NCBI RefSeq assembly: GCF_021729845.1
Contig: NZ_CP063397.1
Location: forward strand, 634,001 to 698,000
Direction: 5' to 3'
Length of the DNA stretch: 64,000 nt
From: Rhizobium sp. SL42
GTDB taxonomy: Bacteria > Pseudomonadota > Alphaproteobacteria > Rhizobiales > Rhizobiaceae
Positions 49,289 to 59,062 of the stretch are shown piece after piece. The number at the start of each line of letters is the position of its first letter. Position 1 is the first letter of the stretch. The notes under the pieces are model-generated. The model saw nothing but the letters and a program-made list of their open reading frames with translations, ran no database searches and had not been told where the DNA came from. A program made the position numbers and the translations under genes.

Positions 49289-50065
49289 TCAATCGAGCCG
49301 CATCGCGATGCCGGCGTCAGCCATATATGCCTTGGCCTCGGCAATCGAATAGGTGCCGAAATGGAAGATGGAGGCGGCGAGCACAGCTGTCGCATGGCCG
49401 TCGCGAATGCCGGCGACCAGATCGTCGAGATTTCCGACGCCGCCGGACGCGATCACCGGAACCCGGACGCTGTCTGCAATGGTGCGCGTCAGGCCGATAT
49501 CATAGCCACTCTTGGTGCCGTCCCGGTCCATCGAGGTCACAAGCAATTCGCCAGCGCCGCGTTCGACCATCTTGATGGCGAACTCGACGGCGTCAATTCC
49601 GGTCGGCTGGCGTCCACCGTGGGTGAAGATTTCCCACCTGTCGGTTTCCCCGCTGGCGGAGACCTTCTTGGCATCGATCGAAACGACAATGCACTGGTTG
49701 CCGAATTTGTCGGCGGCTTCGGCGACGAAATCGGGATTGTTGACCGCTGCCGAATTGATCGAGACCTTATCCGCGCCGCAGAGCAGCAATTTGCGGATAT
49801 CGGCCACCGCACGCACGCCACCGCCGACGGTCAGCGGCATGAAGCAGTGATCGGCCGTCTCAGCCACCACGTCGAAAATCGTGTCGCGATTGTCCGAAGA
49901 GGCGGTGATGTCGAGGAAACAGAGTTCGTCGGCACCGGCCGCGTCATAGGCATTGGCAGCCTGCACGGGATCGCCGGCATCGATCAGGTCGACGAAGTTG
50001 ACGCCTTTGACGACACGGCCGTCCTTGACATCGAGACAGGGAATTACGCGGGCCTTGAGCGTCAT
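49289..50065 (-). CDS. hisF: Imidazole glycerol phosphate synthase subunit HisF
   Basis: HisF is the cyclase subunit that joins PRFAR with ammonia from HisH to give imidazole glycerol phosphate and AICAR. The 258-residue half-barrel protein starts [20 protein letters not shown], with the catalytic Asp in CLDV, and continues [35 protein letters not shown] and [14 protein letters not shown]. It lies 12 bases downstream of hisA. Confidence 0.97.
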   Translation of the reverse strand: MTLKARVIPCLDVKDGRVVKGVNFVDLIDAGDPVQAANAYDAAGADELCFLDITASSDNRDTIFDVVAETADHCFMPLTVGGGVRAVADIRKLLLCGADKVSINSAAVNNPDFVAEAADKFGNQCIVVSIDAKKVSASGETDRWEIFTHGGRQPTGIDAVEFAIKMVERGAGELLVTSMDRDGTKSGYDIGLTRTIADSVRVPVIASGGVGNLDDLVAGIRDGHATAVLAASIFHFGTYSIAEAKAYMADAGIAMRLD

Positions 50066-50077
50066 GGGATGTGTCCT

Positions 50078-50812
50078 TTAACCTCTGGCAGCCTTGATCA
50101 GCGCGAGCGCTTCCGCTGGATCGATACGGCCATCATAAAGCGCGCGGCCCGATATGGCACCCTCGAGCTTAGCCGCATCCGGTCGCAACATGCGATGGAT
50201 GTCGTCGATGGAAGCCAGGCCGCCCGACGCGATGACCGGTATGGAGACAGCTCCAGCCAGTTCCAGCGTCGACGGCCAGTTGATCCCGGCCAGGATGCCG
50301 TCCCGATCGATATCGGTATAGATGATCGCAGCAACCCCGGCACCTTCGAAGCGCTTCGCAAGCTCGATAACGCCGAGTTCGGATGCTTCCGCCCAACCCT
50401 CCACGGCGACCTTGCCACCCTTGGCATCGATGCCGACGGCAACCTTGCCGGGGAAGCGCTTGCAGGCTTCGATGACCAAAGCCGGGTCGCGGACCGCGAT
50501 CGTCCCGAGGATAACGCGTGACAGGCCGCGTGATAGCCAGCTCTCGATATGCTCCAGCGTGCGAATACCGCCGCCGAGCTGCACCGGGTTTTTGGTGGCC
50601 TTCAAGATTGCATCGACTGCGGCGCCATTGACGCTTTCGCCGGCAAAGGCGCCGTTCAGGTCAACCACGTGCAGCCATTCGAAGCCCTGCTCTTCGAAGT
50701 CACGTGCCTGCGCGGCCGGATCGGCGTTATAAACGGTCGCCTGGTCCATATCGCCGAGTTTCAGGCGAACGCACTGGCCGTCCTTCAGGTCGATGGCGGG
50801 AAAAAGGATCAT
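50078..50812 (-). CDS. hisA: ProFAR isomerase HisA
   Basis: HisA isomerises ProFAR to PRFAR. The 244-residue barrel protein starts [20 protein letters not shown] with the catalytic Asp in AIDLKDG, then [23 protein letters not shown] and [15 protein letters not shown]. The ATG at 50812 is chosen because the 17-codon extension upstream has no family match, although the ribosome site is weak. It follows hisH by 22 bases. Confidence 0.96.
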   Translation of the reverse strand: MILFPAIDLKDGQCVRLKLGDMDQATVYNADPAAQARDFEEQGFEWLHVVDLNGAFAGESVNGAAVDAILKATKNPVQLGGGIRTLEHIESWLSRGLSRVILGTIAVRDPALVIEACKRFPGKVAVGIDAKGGKVAVEGWAEASELGVIELAKRFEGAGVAAIIYTDIDRDGILAGINWPSTLELAGAVSIPVIASGGLASIDDIHRMLRPDAAKLEGAISGRALYDGRIDPAEALALIKAARG

Positions 50813-50834
50813 GACAAAAATCCGAAAATGAGGG

Positions 50835-51485
50835 TCAGGGCTTCCAGGTGAGGAAATTGGCAATCAGCTTGAGACCAAGCGTCTGGCTTTTTTCCGGATG
50901 GAATTGCGCGCCGACCATGTTGTCCCGGCCGACAAAGGCCGTCATCGCGCCACCGTATTCGGTGGTCGCAATCACGTCAGATGCATGCTTGGCCGCAAGA
51001 TGGTAGGAGTGAACAAAATAGGCATGCAGGCCATTTGCGCCTGTGGCGATCCCGTCGAAGAGCGGATGTGCATGTCTGAGCGTCAGTGTGTTCCAGCCGA
51101 TCTGCGGGATCTTCAGGCTCCGGTCGGACGGGGTCATCTCGATGACGTCGCCTTCAATCCAGCCGAAACCCTGCGTCGTGGTCTTCTCCAGTCCGCGCGA
51201 GGACATCAGCTGCATGCCGACGCAAACCCCGAAGAACGGGCGCCCCTTGTGTTCGACCACATCGACGATTGCCTCATGCATTCCAGGAACAGCATCGAGA
51301 CCCCGGCGGCAATCCGCATAGGCGCCGACGCCCGGCAATACGATCCGGTCGGCCGAGGCCACCCGGTCCGCCTGATCGGTCAGTTCAATCGTGGCGTCAA
51401 CGTCGGCTTCGCGTGCTGCGCGTTCGAATGCCTTGGTCGCCGAACGTAGATTGCCCGAACCGTAGTCGATGATGGCTACACGCAT
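50835..51485 (-). CDS. hisH: Imidazole glycerol phosphate synthase glutaminase subunit HisH
   Basis: HisH supplies ammonia from glutamine to HisF. The 216-residue class I amidotransferase shows [13 protein letters not shown] at the start, the oxyanion strand [11 protein letters not shown], the nucleophilic Cys in [11 protein letters not shown], and the catalytic His-Glu in [10 protein letters not shown]. It lies 91 bases downstream of hisB. Confidence 0.97.
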   Translation of the reverse strand: MRVAIIDYGSGNLRSATKAFERAAREADVDATIELTDQADRVASADRIVLPGVGAYADCRRGLDAVPGMHEAIVDVVEHKGRPFFGVCVGMQLMSSRGLEKTTTQGFGWIEGDVIEMTPSDRSLKIPQIGWNTLTLRHAHPLFDGIATGANGLHAYFVHSYHLAAKHASDVIATTEYGGAMTAFVGRDNMVGAQFHPEKSQTLGLKLIANFLTWKP

Positions 51486-51576
51486 GTCATATGTCCTTTC
51501 CGCTCAACGCTTCAGCCCTGTGCCGACAGCGGAGCAAGGTGGCAGTTTGTTTCCGCTAAGCGGACCCGTGCTGCCG

Positions 51577-52170
51577 TCACAATGTCCCTTTGGTGGACGG
51601 TATCCGGTTCGCCTGGCGCGGATCGATTTCCGTCGCCATGCGCAGAGCCCGTGCGACTGCCTTGAAGCAAGTCTCGGCGATATGGTGATTGTTGGCGCCG
51701 TAGTGGTTCAGCACATGCAGTGTGATGCCGGCATTCTGTGCCAGTGCCTGGAAAAATTCGCGCACCAGTTCGGTATCGAACGTGCCGATTTTCGGCGCGC
51801 TGAAATTGACGTTCCAGACCAGGAACGGTCGACCGGACACATCGATGGCCGCCTTTGTCATGGTTTCATCCATGGCAAGGTCGATCGACGAATAACGTGT
51901 GATGCCTTTGCGATCGCCAAGCGCTTTGGAAATTGCCTGGCCAAGCGCAATGCCCGTGTCTTCGACAGTGTGGTGGTCGTCGATATGAAGGTCGCCCGCT
52001 GCATCGATATGCATGTCGATCAGAGAATGGCGGCATAACTGGTCGAGCATATGGTCGAAAAAGCCCACGCCGGTCGAGATCTTGCCGGTGCCGGTGCCGT
52101 CGATATCGACGGAAACGGACACAGACGTCTCGTTGGTCTTGCGGGAAATCTCGCCTTTGCGCTCTGCCAT
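51577..52170 (-). CDS. hisB: Imidazoleglycerol-phosphate dehydratase HisB
   Basis: HisB dehydrates imidazole glycerol phosphate to imidazole acetol phosphate. The 197-residue single-function protein has the metal-binding [52 protein letters not shown] and [23 protein letters not shown] lies 8 bases ahead of the start at 52170; the open frame 38 codons longer is unsupported. It is first in the his-coaA string and divergent from hslV across 200 bases. Confidence 0.96.
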   Translation of the reverse strand: MAERKGEISRKTNETSVSVSVDIDGTGTGKISTGVGFFDHMLDQLCRHSLIDMHIDAAGDLHIDDHHTVEDTGIALGQAISKALGDRKGITRYSSIDLAMDETMTKAAIDVSGRPFLVWNVNFSAPKIGTFDTELVREFFQALAQNAGITLHVLNHYGANNHHIAETCFKAVARALRMATEIDPRQANRIPSTKGTL

Positions 52171-52278
52171 CGGGCTGCTCCATGGGAATAATGGCCGTTC
52201 CATATCAGCAGGTGAGCCAAATATCCAGAAGTTACATTGCGTTGCCGTAAGGCGCCTGCAGCGGACTGTCGGCAATGA

Positions 52279-52306
52279 TTGCAATCGCCAAAAGGCAACT
52301 TACATA
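52279..52306 (+). promoter_or_regulatory. Candidate hslV promoter
   Basis: TTGCAA (52279-52284) and TACATA (52301-52306) are spaced by 16 bases, about 65 bases before hslV. The fit to sigma-70 is moderate and to the RpoH consensus weak. Heat-shock control of hslVU is known elsewhere, but this site does not prove it. Confidence 0.33.
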
Positions 52307-52370
52307 GGTTTCGACAAACGGCCGCTGGCCGAAGCAGACAAGGCCCGGTACGCGGGCATATAGGTGTTTG

Positions 52371-52898
52371 ATGACAACGATTATTACTGTTCGCAAGGGC
52401 GACAAGGTCGTGATGGCCGGCGATGGCCAGGTGAGCCTCGGCCAGACCGTGATGAAGGGCAACGCACGCAAGGTTCGCCGGATCGGCAAGGATGGCAAGG
52501 TGATCGCCGGTTTCGCTGGCGCGACTGCGGATGCCTTCACTCTTCTTGACCGGTTGGAGAAAAAGCTGGAGCAATATCCGGGTCAGTTGATGCGGGCTGC
52601 CGTCGAGCTTGCCAAGGATTGGCGCACCGACAAATACCTGCGCAACCTCGAAGCAATGATGCTGGTCGCCGACAAGACGATCACGCTTGCCATTACCGGC
52701 AATGGCGACGTGTTGGAGCCGGAACATGGTACGATGGCGATCGGCTCGGGCGGAAATTTCGCTTATGCCGCAGCGAGGGCCCTGATGGACAGTGATCGCT
52801 CGGCCGAAGAGGTTGCCCGTCGCGCCATGCAGATTGCCGGTGAAATCTGCGTCTATACCAATGACAGCGTGATTATCGAGACCCTGGACGTCGCTTGA
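52371..52898 (+). CDS. hslV: ATP-dependent protease proteolytic subunit HslV (ClpQ)
   Basis: HslV is the proteasome-like peptidase of HslUV. The 175-residue protein reads [20 protein letters not shown], so removal of Met exposes the catalytic Thr. This favours the ATG at 52371 over the TTG one codon before. [20 protein letters not shown] and [14 protein letters not shown] are typical. Some rhizobial HslV proteins, as I recall, carry a short propeptide; this one does not. It is followed by hslU after 72 bases. Confidence 0.96.
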   Translation: MTTIITVRKGDKVVMAGDGQVSLGQTVMKGNARKVRRIGKDGKVIAGFAGATADAFTLLDRLEKKLEQYPGQLMRAAVELAKDWRTDKYLRNLEAMMLVADKTITLAITGNGDVLEPEHGTMAIGSGGNFAYAAARALMDSDRSAEEVARRAMQIAGEICVYTNDSVIIETLDVA

Positions 52899-52970
52899 AC
52901 CTGCCTGTCCGGTCCATGAAACCAAGTTCAAGCAGTCGAGTTTCCTTGCGACTGCCAGGAGTAAAACCAC

Positions 52971-54281
52971 ATGAGCAATTTTTCTCCGCGCGAGATCGTT
53001 TCCGAACTCGATCGCCACATCATCGGCCAGCACGACGCCAAGCGTGCGGTGGCGATCGCGCTGCGCAATCGCTGGCGCCGCCAGCAGCTGTCCGAGGATC
53101 TCCGCGATGAGGTCATGCCGAAAAACATCCTGATGATCGGGCCGACCGGTGTCGGCAAGACCGAAATTTCCCGTCGCCTGGCAAAGCTTGCCGGAGCACC
53201 GTTCATCAAGGTCGAGGCGACCAAGTTCACCGAAGTCGGCTATGTCGGCCGCGATGTCGAACAAATCGTACGCGATCTCGTCGAGATCGGTATCACCCTG
53301 GTGCGCGACAAGAAGCGCAATGAAGTTGAGGCCAAGGCGCACGCGCTTGCCGAAGAGCGAGTATTGGACGCGCTGGTTGGTTCGACATCGTCACCGGCGA
53401 CCCGCGACAGCTTCCGCAAGAAGCTGCGCAATGGAGAACTGGATGACAAGGAAATCGATATTGAAGTGGCAGACGCCGGATCCGGCATGCCTGGCGGGTT
53501 TGAAATTCCGGGCATGCCCGGTGCCAATGTCGGCATTCTGAATATTTCGGAAATGTTCGGCAAGGCCATGGGCAACCGGACGAAAAAGGTTCGCACCACG
53601 GTCAAGGCGTCCTATACCGACCTGATCCGAGACGAATCCGACAAGCTGATCGACAATGAAGTGATCCAGCGCGAAGCGGTGCGTTCCGTTGAAAACGACG
53701 GTATCGTGTTTCTCGACGAGATCGACAAGATCGCGGCACGGGAAGGCGGCGTGGGTGCGGGCGTTTCGCGCGAAGGTGTACAACGGGACCTGCTGCCCCT
53801 GGTCGAAGGCACCACCGTTTCGACCAAATACGGTCCGGTCAAGACGGATCACATCCTCTTCATCGCGTCGGGCGCTTTCCATGTCTCGAAACCGTCGGAC
53901 CTCTTGCCGGAACTGCAGGGTCGTCTGCCTATCCGCGTTGAGTTGAAGCCTTTGACCAAGGAGGATTTTCGCCGGATCCTGACTGAAACCGAAGCAAGCC
54001 TGATCCGCCAATACAAGGCGCTGATGGCGACCGAGGAGCTCAATCTCGATTTTACCGAGGACGCGATCGATGCTTTGGCCGATGTCGCGGTGAAGCTGAA
54101 CACCACGGTTGAGAATATCGGCGCGCGGCGCCTTCAGACGGTGATGGAACGCGTTCTGGACGACATTTCGTTCAATGCACCGGATCGCGGCGGCGCTGTA
54201 GTGATGATCGATTCGGACTATGTGCAGAAGCATGTCGGAGACCTGGCTGCCGATACCGACCTCAGTCGTTATATCCTGTGA
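52971..54281 (+). CDS. hslU: ATP-dependent protease ATPase subunit HslU (ClpY)
   Basis: HslU is the AAA+ unfoldase that feeds HslV. The 436-residue protein has [20 protein letters not shown], Walker [35 protein letters not shown], an intermediate domain (about 110-240), Walker [14 protein letters not shown] and sensor regions near [12 protein letters not shown]. It ends DTDLSRYIL, the conserved tail that docks into HslV. Confidence 0.98.
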   Translation: MSNFSPREIVSELDRHIIGQHDAKRAVAIALRNRWRRQQLSEDLRDEVMPKNILMIGPTGVGKTEISRRLAKLAGAPFIKVEATKFTEVGYVGRDVEQIVRDLVEIGITLVRDKKRNEVEAKAHALAEERVLDALVGSTSSPATRDSFRKKLRNGELDDKEIDIEVADAGSGMPGGFEIPGMPGANVGILNISEMFGKAMGNRTKKVRTTVKASYTDLIRDESDKLIDNEVIQREAVRSVENDGIVFLDEIDKIAAREGGVGAGVSREGVQRDLLPLVEGTTVSTKYGPVKTDHILFIASGAFHVSKPSDLLPELQGRLPIRVELKPLTKEDFRRILTETEASLIRQYKALMATEELNLDFTEDAIDALADVAVKLNTTVENIGARRLQTVMERVLDDISFNAPDRGGAVVMIDSDYVQKHVGDLAADTDLSRYIL

Positions 54282-54384
54282 TCTTTGTGCACCTATGGCG
54301 CTCTTTCCCTCCCGCAGTATCGGGAAAGTGAGAGCGCGGAAGGTCGACAATGCAGGCTGTGCTTATGTAAGGAGTGAGCTAGTG

Positions 54385-54419
54385 GATCTGCATCCCTTCC
54401 CTTGTGAATGATGCAGATC
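54385..54419. repeat. Inverted repeat between hslU and the DUF1402 gene
   Basis: GATCTGCATC (54385-54394) and GATGCAGATC (54410-54419) are perfect 10-bp arms around 15 bases. No T run follows on the plus strand, so it may be an operator or a weak hairpin. A second, imperfect hairpin (GCGCTCT.TTCCC / GGGAAAG..AGAGCGC, about 54299-54337) lies closer to hslU. Confidence 0.6.
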
Positions 54420-54451
54420 TGATTTGCGGCTCAGTCTGAGGACGGCGAAGC

Positions 54452-55402
54452 GTGCTATCTATCATCCGGACATTTTTTCTGACGGTCTCCTTGGCGGGAT
54501 TGTTGGGCACTGTAGCTCAAGCTGCGCAGGTCGTGCCGTCAGGCAATCGCAACGTCGAGCAGCCGCCGGTTCCGGGCGCTTCGGTTCGTCGCACCAAGGC
54601 CGGCAAGACCAGTTTTGACCTGAAATACGAAAAAGTTCGCGATCTCCTGCGCGATGACGACGCCCTGGTCGGCAAGATCAAGAAAACGGCTGTGGCTTAC
54701 GGTATTGCGCCGATCCACATGGTCGGTGCGATCGTTGGCGAACATACCTACAACGTCGACGCCTATGACAGCCTGCAGAGCTATTATGTGAAGGCCGCGT
54801 CTTACGCCGGCAACAGCTTCCGTTTTGCCTATAAGAGCGAGGACGTTTCTGATTTCGTTCAGCGGCCTGAATTTGCCGAGTGTGACGAGCTGGATGATTC
54901 CTACCGTCTGTGGACCTGCCGTGAAGACGTCTGGCAGGACAGGTTTCGCGGAAAGACGGTCGGTGGCACCGCTTACCCCAACAATCGGTTCAGTGCCGTC
55001 TTCTTCCAGCCTTTCTACGCCGGCCAGACCTTCGGACTGGGCCAGATCAATCCGTTGACCGCACTGATGCTGTCGGATCTCGTTCATCAGAAGTCTGGCT
55101 ATGCCAAGCTCGATGAAAAGGATGCTGTCGGCGTTTACAAGGCGATCATGGATCCAGACATCTCGCTCGCGTTCATGGCGGCAGTCATCCGCAAGTCCAT
55201 CGACGACTACCGCAGCATCGCCAATGTGGATATTTCGCAAAACCCAGGCGTGACGGCGACGTTGTTCAATATCGGCAATTCGCAGCAACGTGCGCGCGCG
55301 CTACGTGCGCGCAATGCAGGTGGTGCGACCAATTGGCCGGAAGAGAACTATTACGGATGGCTGGTCAACGATCGGCTGGACGAGTTGCAGGACCTGCTCT
55401 AA
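54452..55402 (+). CDS. DUF1402-family exported protein, lysozyme-like fold suspected
   Basis: The 316-residue protein begins with a signal peptide (RTFFLTVSLAGLLGTVAQAA, cut near residue 25). The body has VGAIVGEHTYNVDAYDSLQSY and GQTFGLGQINPLTALMLSDL. An early Glu followed later by a GLGQINP-type segment recalls lytic transglycosylases, but the match is loose and family function is unknown. It is probably periplasmic. It follows hslU after 170 bases and precedes the P450 gene by 38 bases. Confidence 0.78.
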   Translation: MLSIIRTFFLTVSLAGLLGTVAQAAQVVPSGNRNVEQPPVPGASVRRTKAGKTSFDLKYEKVRDLLRDDDALVGKIKKTAVAYGIAPIHMVGAIVGEHTYNVDAYDSLQSYYVKAASYAGNSFRFAYKSEDVSDFVQRPEFAECDELDDSYRLWTCREDVWQDRFRGKTVGGTAYPNNRFSAVFFQPFYAGQTFGLGQINPLTALMLSDLVHQKSGYAKLDEKDAVGVYKAIMDPDISLAFMAAVIRKSIDDYRSIANVDISQNPGVTATLFNIGNSQQRARALRARNAGGATNWPEENYYGWLVNDRLDELQDLL

Positions 55403-55440
55403 CTCCTTAGGGGCGACGGCGCCCCTTGTGGAGCAAAGGC

Positions 55441-56904
55441 ATGAATACAAAGCCCCAAATCGCAGATTTCGAACCACCGGCACCGCTGCCGCGTACGGTC
55501 CCTCCGGGTCGGCTTGAAATCATCAGAACGGTCCTGCGCAATCCGCTCGAATTGTGGGGCGTGCCGTCCTACACTTGGCCATGGATCGAGACCCGCTTCT
55601 TCGGCCAAACGACACTCATCGCCAATGATCCCGGCCTGATCCGCCACGTGCTCGTCGACAATGCGGCCAACTACGAGATGTCAGAAGTGCGCCAGCTGGT
55701 CTTGCGCCCGATCCTCAGGGATGGCCTGCTGACGGCGGAAGGCCCCGTATGGAAGCGGTCGCGCAAGGCTATGGCGCCCGTTTTCACGCCACGTCACGCA
55801 CGCGGCTTTGCGCTGCAGATGCGCCAGAAGAGCGAGGATTTCCTGTCCCGCTACGAGACCGACGAACCCGCAGGCAAGGTGCGCGACATTGCTGTCGATA
55901 TGACCGAACTTACCTACGACATCCTGTCTGCCACGCTGTTTTCAGACGGTATTGTCTCTGAACAGGGAGATTTTGCCCGAGACGTCGAGGATCTCCTGCA
56001 CAATATGGGCCGCGTTGATCCCTTTGATCTGCTCAAGGCACCCAAATGGGTACCGCGTCTCACCCGTATCCGCGGTCAGAAGGTATTGCGCAAGTTCCGG
56101 CAGCTTGTGCGCAACACCATGGATCAGCGGCGTGCCCTCATGACAGCCGACCGCGCCACGGCTCCCAATGATTTTCTCACCTTGCTGCTGGATCTTGAAG
56201 GGCCGGACGGGCTTGGCGTGGAGGAGATCGAGGACAACATCCTGACCTTCATTGGTGCCGGGCACGAAACGACTGCGCGGGCATTGGCCTGGACATTCTT
56301 TTGCGTCGCCCATTGTCCAGATGTGCGTCGCGCCATGGAAGACGAGATCGACAGCGTGATTGCCAGCGGTGCCGACCCGGTGGACTGGCTCGACCAGATG
56401 CCATATGTGCGCGCTGCTTTTGAAGAGGCGATGCGGCTCTATCCGCCGGCGCCATCGATCAATCGCGATGCGATTTCGGCCGATAGCTACACTGCGGCGA
56501 GTGGCGAGGTGATCGAGATAGCCAAGGGCACCACCGTGCTTGTCATGCCCTGGACACTGCATCGACACGAACTCTACTGGGACAAGCCGCGCGCCTTTGA
56601 TCCGGCGCGCTTCATGCCCGGTGCCCGTGAAAAGATCGGCCGTTTTCAGTATCTGCCCTTTGGCGCCGGTCCGCGCGTTTGCATCGGGGCGACCTTTGCG
56701 CTGCAGGAGGCAGTTATCGCCCTTGCGGTGCTGATGCACAGGTTCCGCTTCGACGTGACGCCTGAGACGAATCCGTGGCCGGTGCAGAAACTGACGACAC
56801 AGCCCGCAGGCGGGTTGCCGATGAGGATCACCCGGAGGAAGACGCGAAACAACCCTGCATCTGACGCGGGTCCGCTGGTGCAAACGGAATCGACTGTGCC
56901 ATAA
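55441..56904 (+). CDS. Cytochrome P450
   Basis: A haem-thiolate monooxygenase of 487 residues. Visible are the I-helix oxygen motif FIGAGHETTARAL, the K-helix ExxR in EEAMRLYPPAP, and the haem loop FGAGPRVCIG with the thiolate Cys414. There is no N-terminal membrane anchor, so it should be soluble. The start at 55441 has GGAG and AAAGG upstream; a GTG five codons earlier is possible. No ferredoxin, reductase or fused reductase domain is near, so its electron donor lies elsewhere. The layout resembles fatty-acid-hydroxylating or CYP4-like families, but the substrate is unknown. Confidence 0.92.
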   Translation: MNTKPQIADFEPPAPLPRTVPPGRLEIIRTVLRNPLELWGVPSYTWPWIETRFFGQTTLIANDPGLIRHVLVDNAANYEMSEVRQLVLRPILRDGLLTAEGPVWKRSRKAMAPVFTPRHARGFALQMRQKSEDFLSRYETDEPAGKVRDIAVDMTELTYDILSATLFSDGIVSEQGDFARDVEDLLHNMGRVDPFDLLKAPKWVPRLTRIRGQKVLRKFRQLVRNTMDQRRALMTADRATAPNDFLTLLLDLEGPDGLGVEEIEDNILTFIGAGHETTARALAWTFFCVAHCPDVRRAMEDEIDSVIASGADPVDWLDQMPYVRAAFEEAMRLYPPAPSINRDAISADSYTAASGEVIEIAKGTTVLVMPWTLHRHELYWDKPRAFDPARFMPGAREKIGRFQYLPFGAGPRVCIGATFALQEAVIALAVLMHRFRFDVTPETNPWPVQKLTTQPAGGLPMRITRRKTRNNPASDAGPLVQTESTVP

Positions 56905-56950
56905 CGGTTTAGGCTCCCTGGAGCAAAGACTGGAAGACAAGGCGGCCTTC

Positions 56951-58954
56951 GTGACCTCAGACACTATGCTCGGCATCGATACCGGCGGAACCTATACCGA
57001 TGCGGTGATCTACAGCGAAACGGCGGGTATCCTCGCCAAGGCCAAGGCCCTGACGACGCGGCACGATCTGTCGATCGGGATCGCCGGTGCGCTCGAGAAC
57101 GTGTTGGCGACTTCAGGCATAGCGCCGGAGGCTATCGGACTTGTCTCGCTATCGACGACACTTGCGACAAATGCACTGGTTGAGGGGCAGGGCGGGCGTT
57201 CCGCTCTGGTGATGATCGGCTTCGGGCCTGAAGACCTCAAGCGTGGCGGATTGGCCGATGCGCTGGGCTCTGATCCGGTGCTGTTCATTGCCGGTGGCCA
57301 TGATGTGCACGGCAACGAGACGCCACTTGATCTCGAGGCGCTCGAGTCTGCCTTGCCAAGGTTGGCGCCGCATGTTTCGTCCTTTGCCGTCGCCGGATAT
57401 TTTGCCGTGCGCAACCCGGCCCATGAATTGAAGGTGCGTGAGGTGATCCGCGCCCAATGTGGTCTGCCTGTCACCTGCAGCCACGAATTGTCGTCAAAGC
57501 TGGGCGGTCCGAGACGCGCTTTGACGACCTTGCTCAACGCACGCTTGGTTTCGATGATCGACCGATTGGTTGGATCGGCGGAAAGCTATCTGAAGCGGCG
57601 CGGGATCGATGCTCCGTTGATGGTGGTGCGAGGCGATGGTGCCTTGATTTCAGCGGCCGAAGCAAGACTGCGCCCGATCGAGACGATCTTGTCGGGACCC
57701 GCGGCAAGTCTCGTTGGTGCCCGCCATCTGACCGGCCTGGACAATGCCGTTGTCTCTGACATCGGCGGAACCACCACCGATGTGGCGGTGATGGACGGCG
57801 GTCACCCGCGTCTCGATCAGGATGGCGCGGTGGTTGGTGGTTTCCGCACCATGGTCGAGGCAGTTGCGATGCGTACCTTCGGTCTTGGCGGTGATTCGGA
57901 AGTTCGCTTTGATGACCGTGGCCTTGCTGCCCGGATCGATCTTGGGCCGCGCCGGCTGGTACCGCTCAGCCTCGCTGCCGCCTTGCATGGCGGGGCTATT
58001 CTCGATGTTCTGGACCGGCAAGTTCGCGCAACACACCTTGGCCGTCATGATGGACGTTTTGCCATACGCACCGGCATCCCCGATCATCTTGCGGCCGGGC
58101 TTCAGCCGCAAGAGGCGGCATTGTTTGCCAGGATCGGCGCCACGCCTCTGCCGCTTGATCAGTTGATTTCCTACACCCAGCAGAAGGCGACGCTGGATCG
58201 TCTCGTCGCGCGTGGCCTCGTTCATGTTATCGGGCTGACGCCTTCGGACGCGATGCATTTCTTGGGTCGCCAGGGACAATGGAACAGGGACGCAGCAGAA
58301 TTGGGCTTGAAGCTCGCCGTCCGGCAGAAAAACGGAGCAGGCCAGCTGATTGCCGCCTCGCCCGAGGCGTTGGCTGTTCGGATAGTCGATCGCCTGACGC
58401 GCCAGTCCGCCGAGGTAATCCTGGCATCCTCTTTCGCCGAAGACGGTATTCCTGAAGTCGACCCGGTGCGCTCCGTCCTGATTGATAGAGCGCTCAACCG
58501 GGAACCCGGCATCGCCCGTTTCTCCTTGTCTCTGGACAGGCCGCTGATCGGCCTCGGCGCTTCGGCAGCCGTGTACTATCCTGCCATCGCCCAACTGCTA
58601 TCGGCCGAATGCGCCGTCCCACCCGATGCCGATGTTGCCAATGCGGTTGGCGCCGTCGTCGGCCAGGTCCGCAGCACGACAACGGTCTTCATCACATCGC
58701 CGGAAGAGGGGCTCTTCATCCTGTCCGGCGCCGGCGATAGCCTGCGTTTCGTCAACGAGGAGGAAGCCTTTTTGGCTGCACGCGATCGAGCCTCGGCCAT
58801 TGCGCTGGAGCATGCCGAGGCAAGCGGCGCCACTGATGCGATCCTGACGTGGCGCGAGGAGGTCGATGCGCCGGAGATCGAAGGACGGCGCAAGCTGGTG
58901 GAGGCGCGCATATTCGCGACGGTCAGCGGCCGTCCGCGAATGGCGAGACACTGA
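56951..58954 (+). CDS. Hydantoinase A / 5-oxoprolinase N-terminal-type protein (HyuA-like)
   Basis: The 667-residue protein matches the HyuA family of ATP-dependent cyclic-amide hydrolases. It has the N-terminal ATPase motif MLGIDTGGTYTDAVIYSE, then VSLSTTLATNALVEGQGG, LSGPAASLVGARHLTG and the second phosphate motif VVSDIGGTTTDVAVMDGG. No HyuB partner is encoded next to it, which is unusual since most HyuA proteins work with HyuB. The start is GTG. It follows the P450 gene after 46 bases, so the two may be co-transcribed. The substrate is unknown. Confidence 0.85.
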   Translation: MTSDTMLGIDTGGTYTDAVIYSETAGILAKAKALTTRHDLSIGIAGALENVLATSGIAPEAIGLVSLSTTLATNALVEGQGGRSALVMIGFGPEDLKRGGLADALGSDPVLFIAGGHDVHGNETPLDLEALESALPRLAPHVSSFAVAGYFAVRNPAHELKVREVIRAQCGLPVTCSHELSSKLGGPRRALTTLLNARLVSMIDRLVGSAESYLKRRGIDAPLMVVRGDGALISAAEARLRPIETILSGPAASLVGARHLTGLDNAVVSDIGGTTTDVAVMDGGHPRLDQDGAVVGGFRTMVEAVAMRTFGLGGDSEVRFDDRGLAARIDLGPRRLVPLSLAAALHGGAILDVLDRQVRATHLGRHDGRFAIRTGIPDHLAAGLQPQEAALFARIGATPLPLDQLISYTQQKATLDRLVARGLVHVIGLTPSDAMHFLGRQGQWNRDAAELGLKLAVRQKNGAGQLIAASPEALAVRIVDRLTRQSAEVILASSFAEDGIPEVDPVRSVLIDRALNREPGIARFSLSLDRPLIGLGASAAVYYPAIAQLLSAECAVPPDADVANAVGAVVGQVRSTTTVFITSPEEGLFILSGAGDSLRFVNEEEAFLAARDRASAIALEHAEASGATDAILTWREEVDAPEIEGRRKLVEARIFATVSGRPRMARH

Positions 58955-59062
58955 TAGTTTCGATTATGGAAATAATATTTCTAATTTATGCACAATTGAC
59001 TATGAATGCATTCAGATGATGCTAGCCGCAAAGATTGCGCCGCATTGCGAGGAGAAGTGCCC
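58955..59062. promoter_or_regulatory. glcB upstream region with palindrome
   Basis: TTGACT (58996-59001) is a good -35. The expected -10 position has only GATGCT/TGCTAG. Between them lies the 12-bp perfect palindrome TGAATGCATTCA (59003-59014). A shorter palindrome GAAATAATATTTC is at 58969-58981. The layout suggests a regulated promoter; the regulator is not known. Confidence 0.4.
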
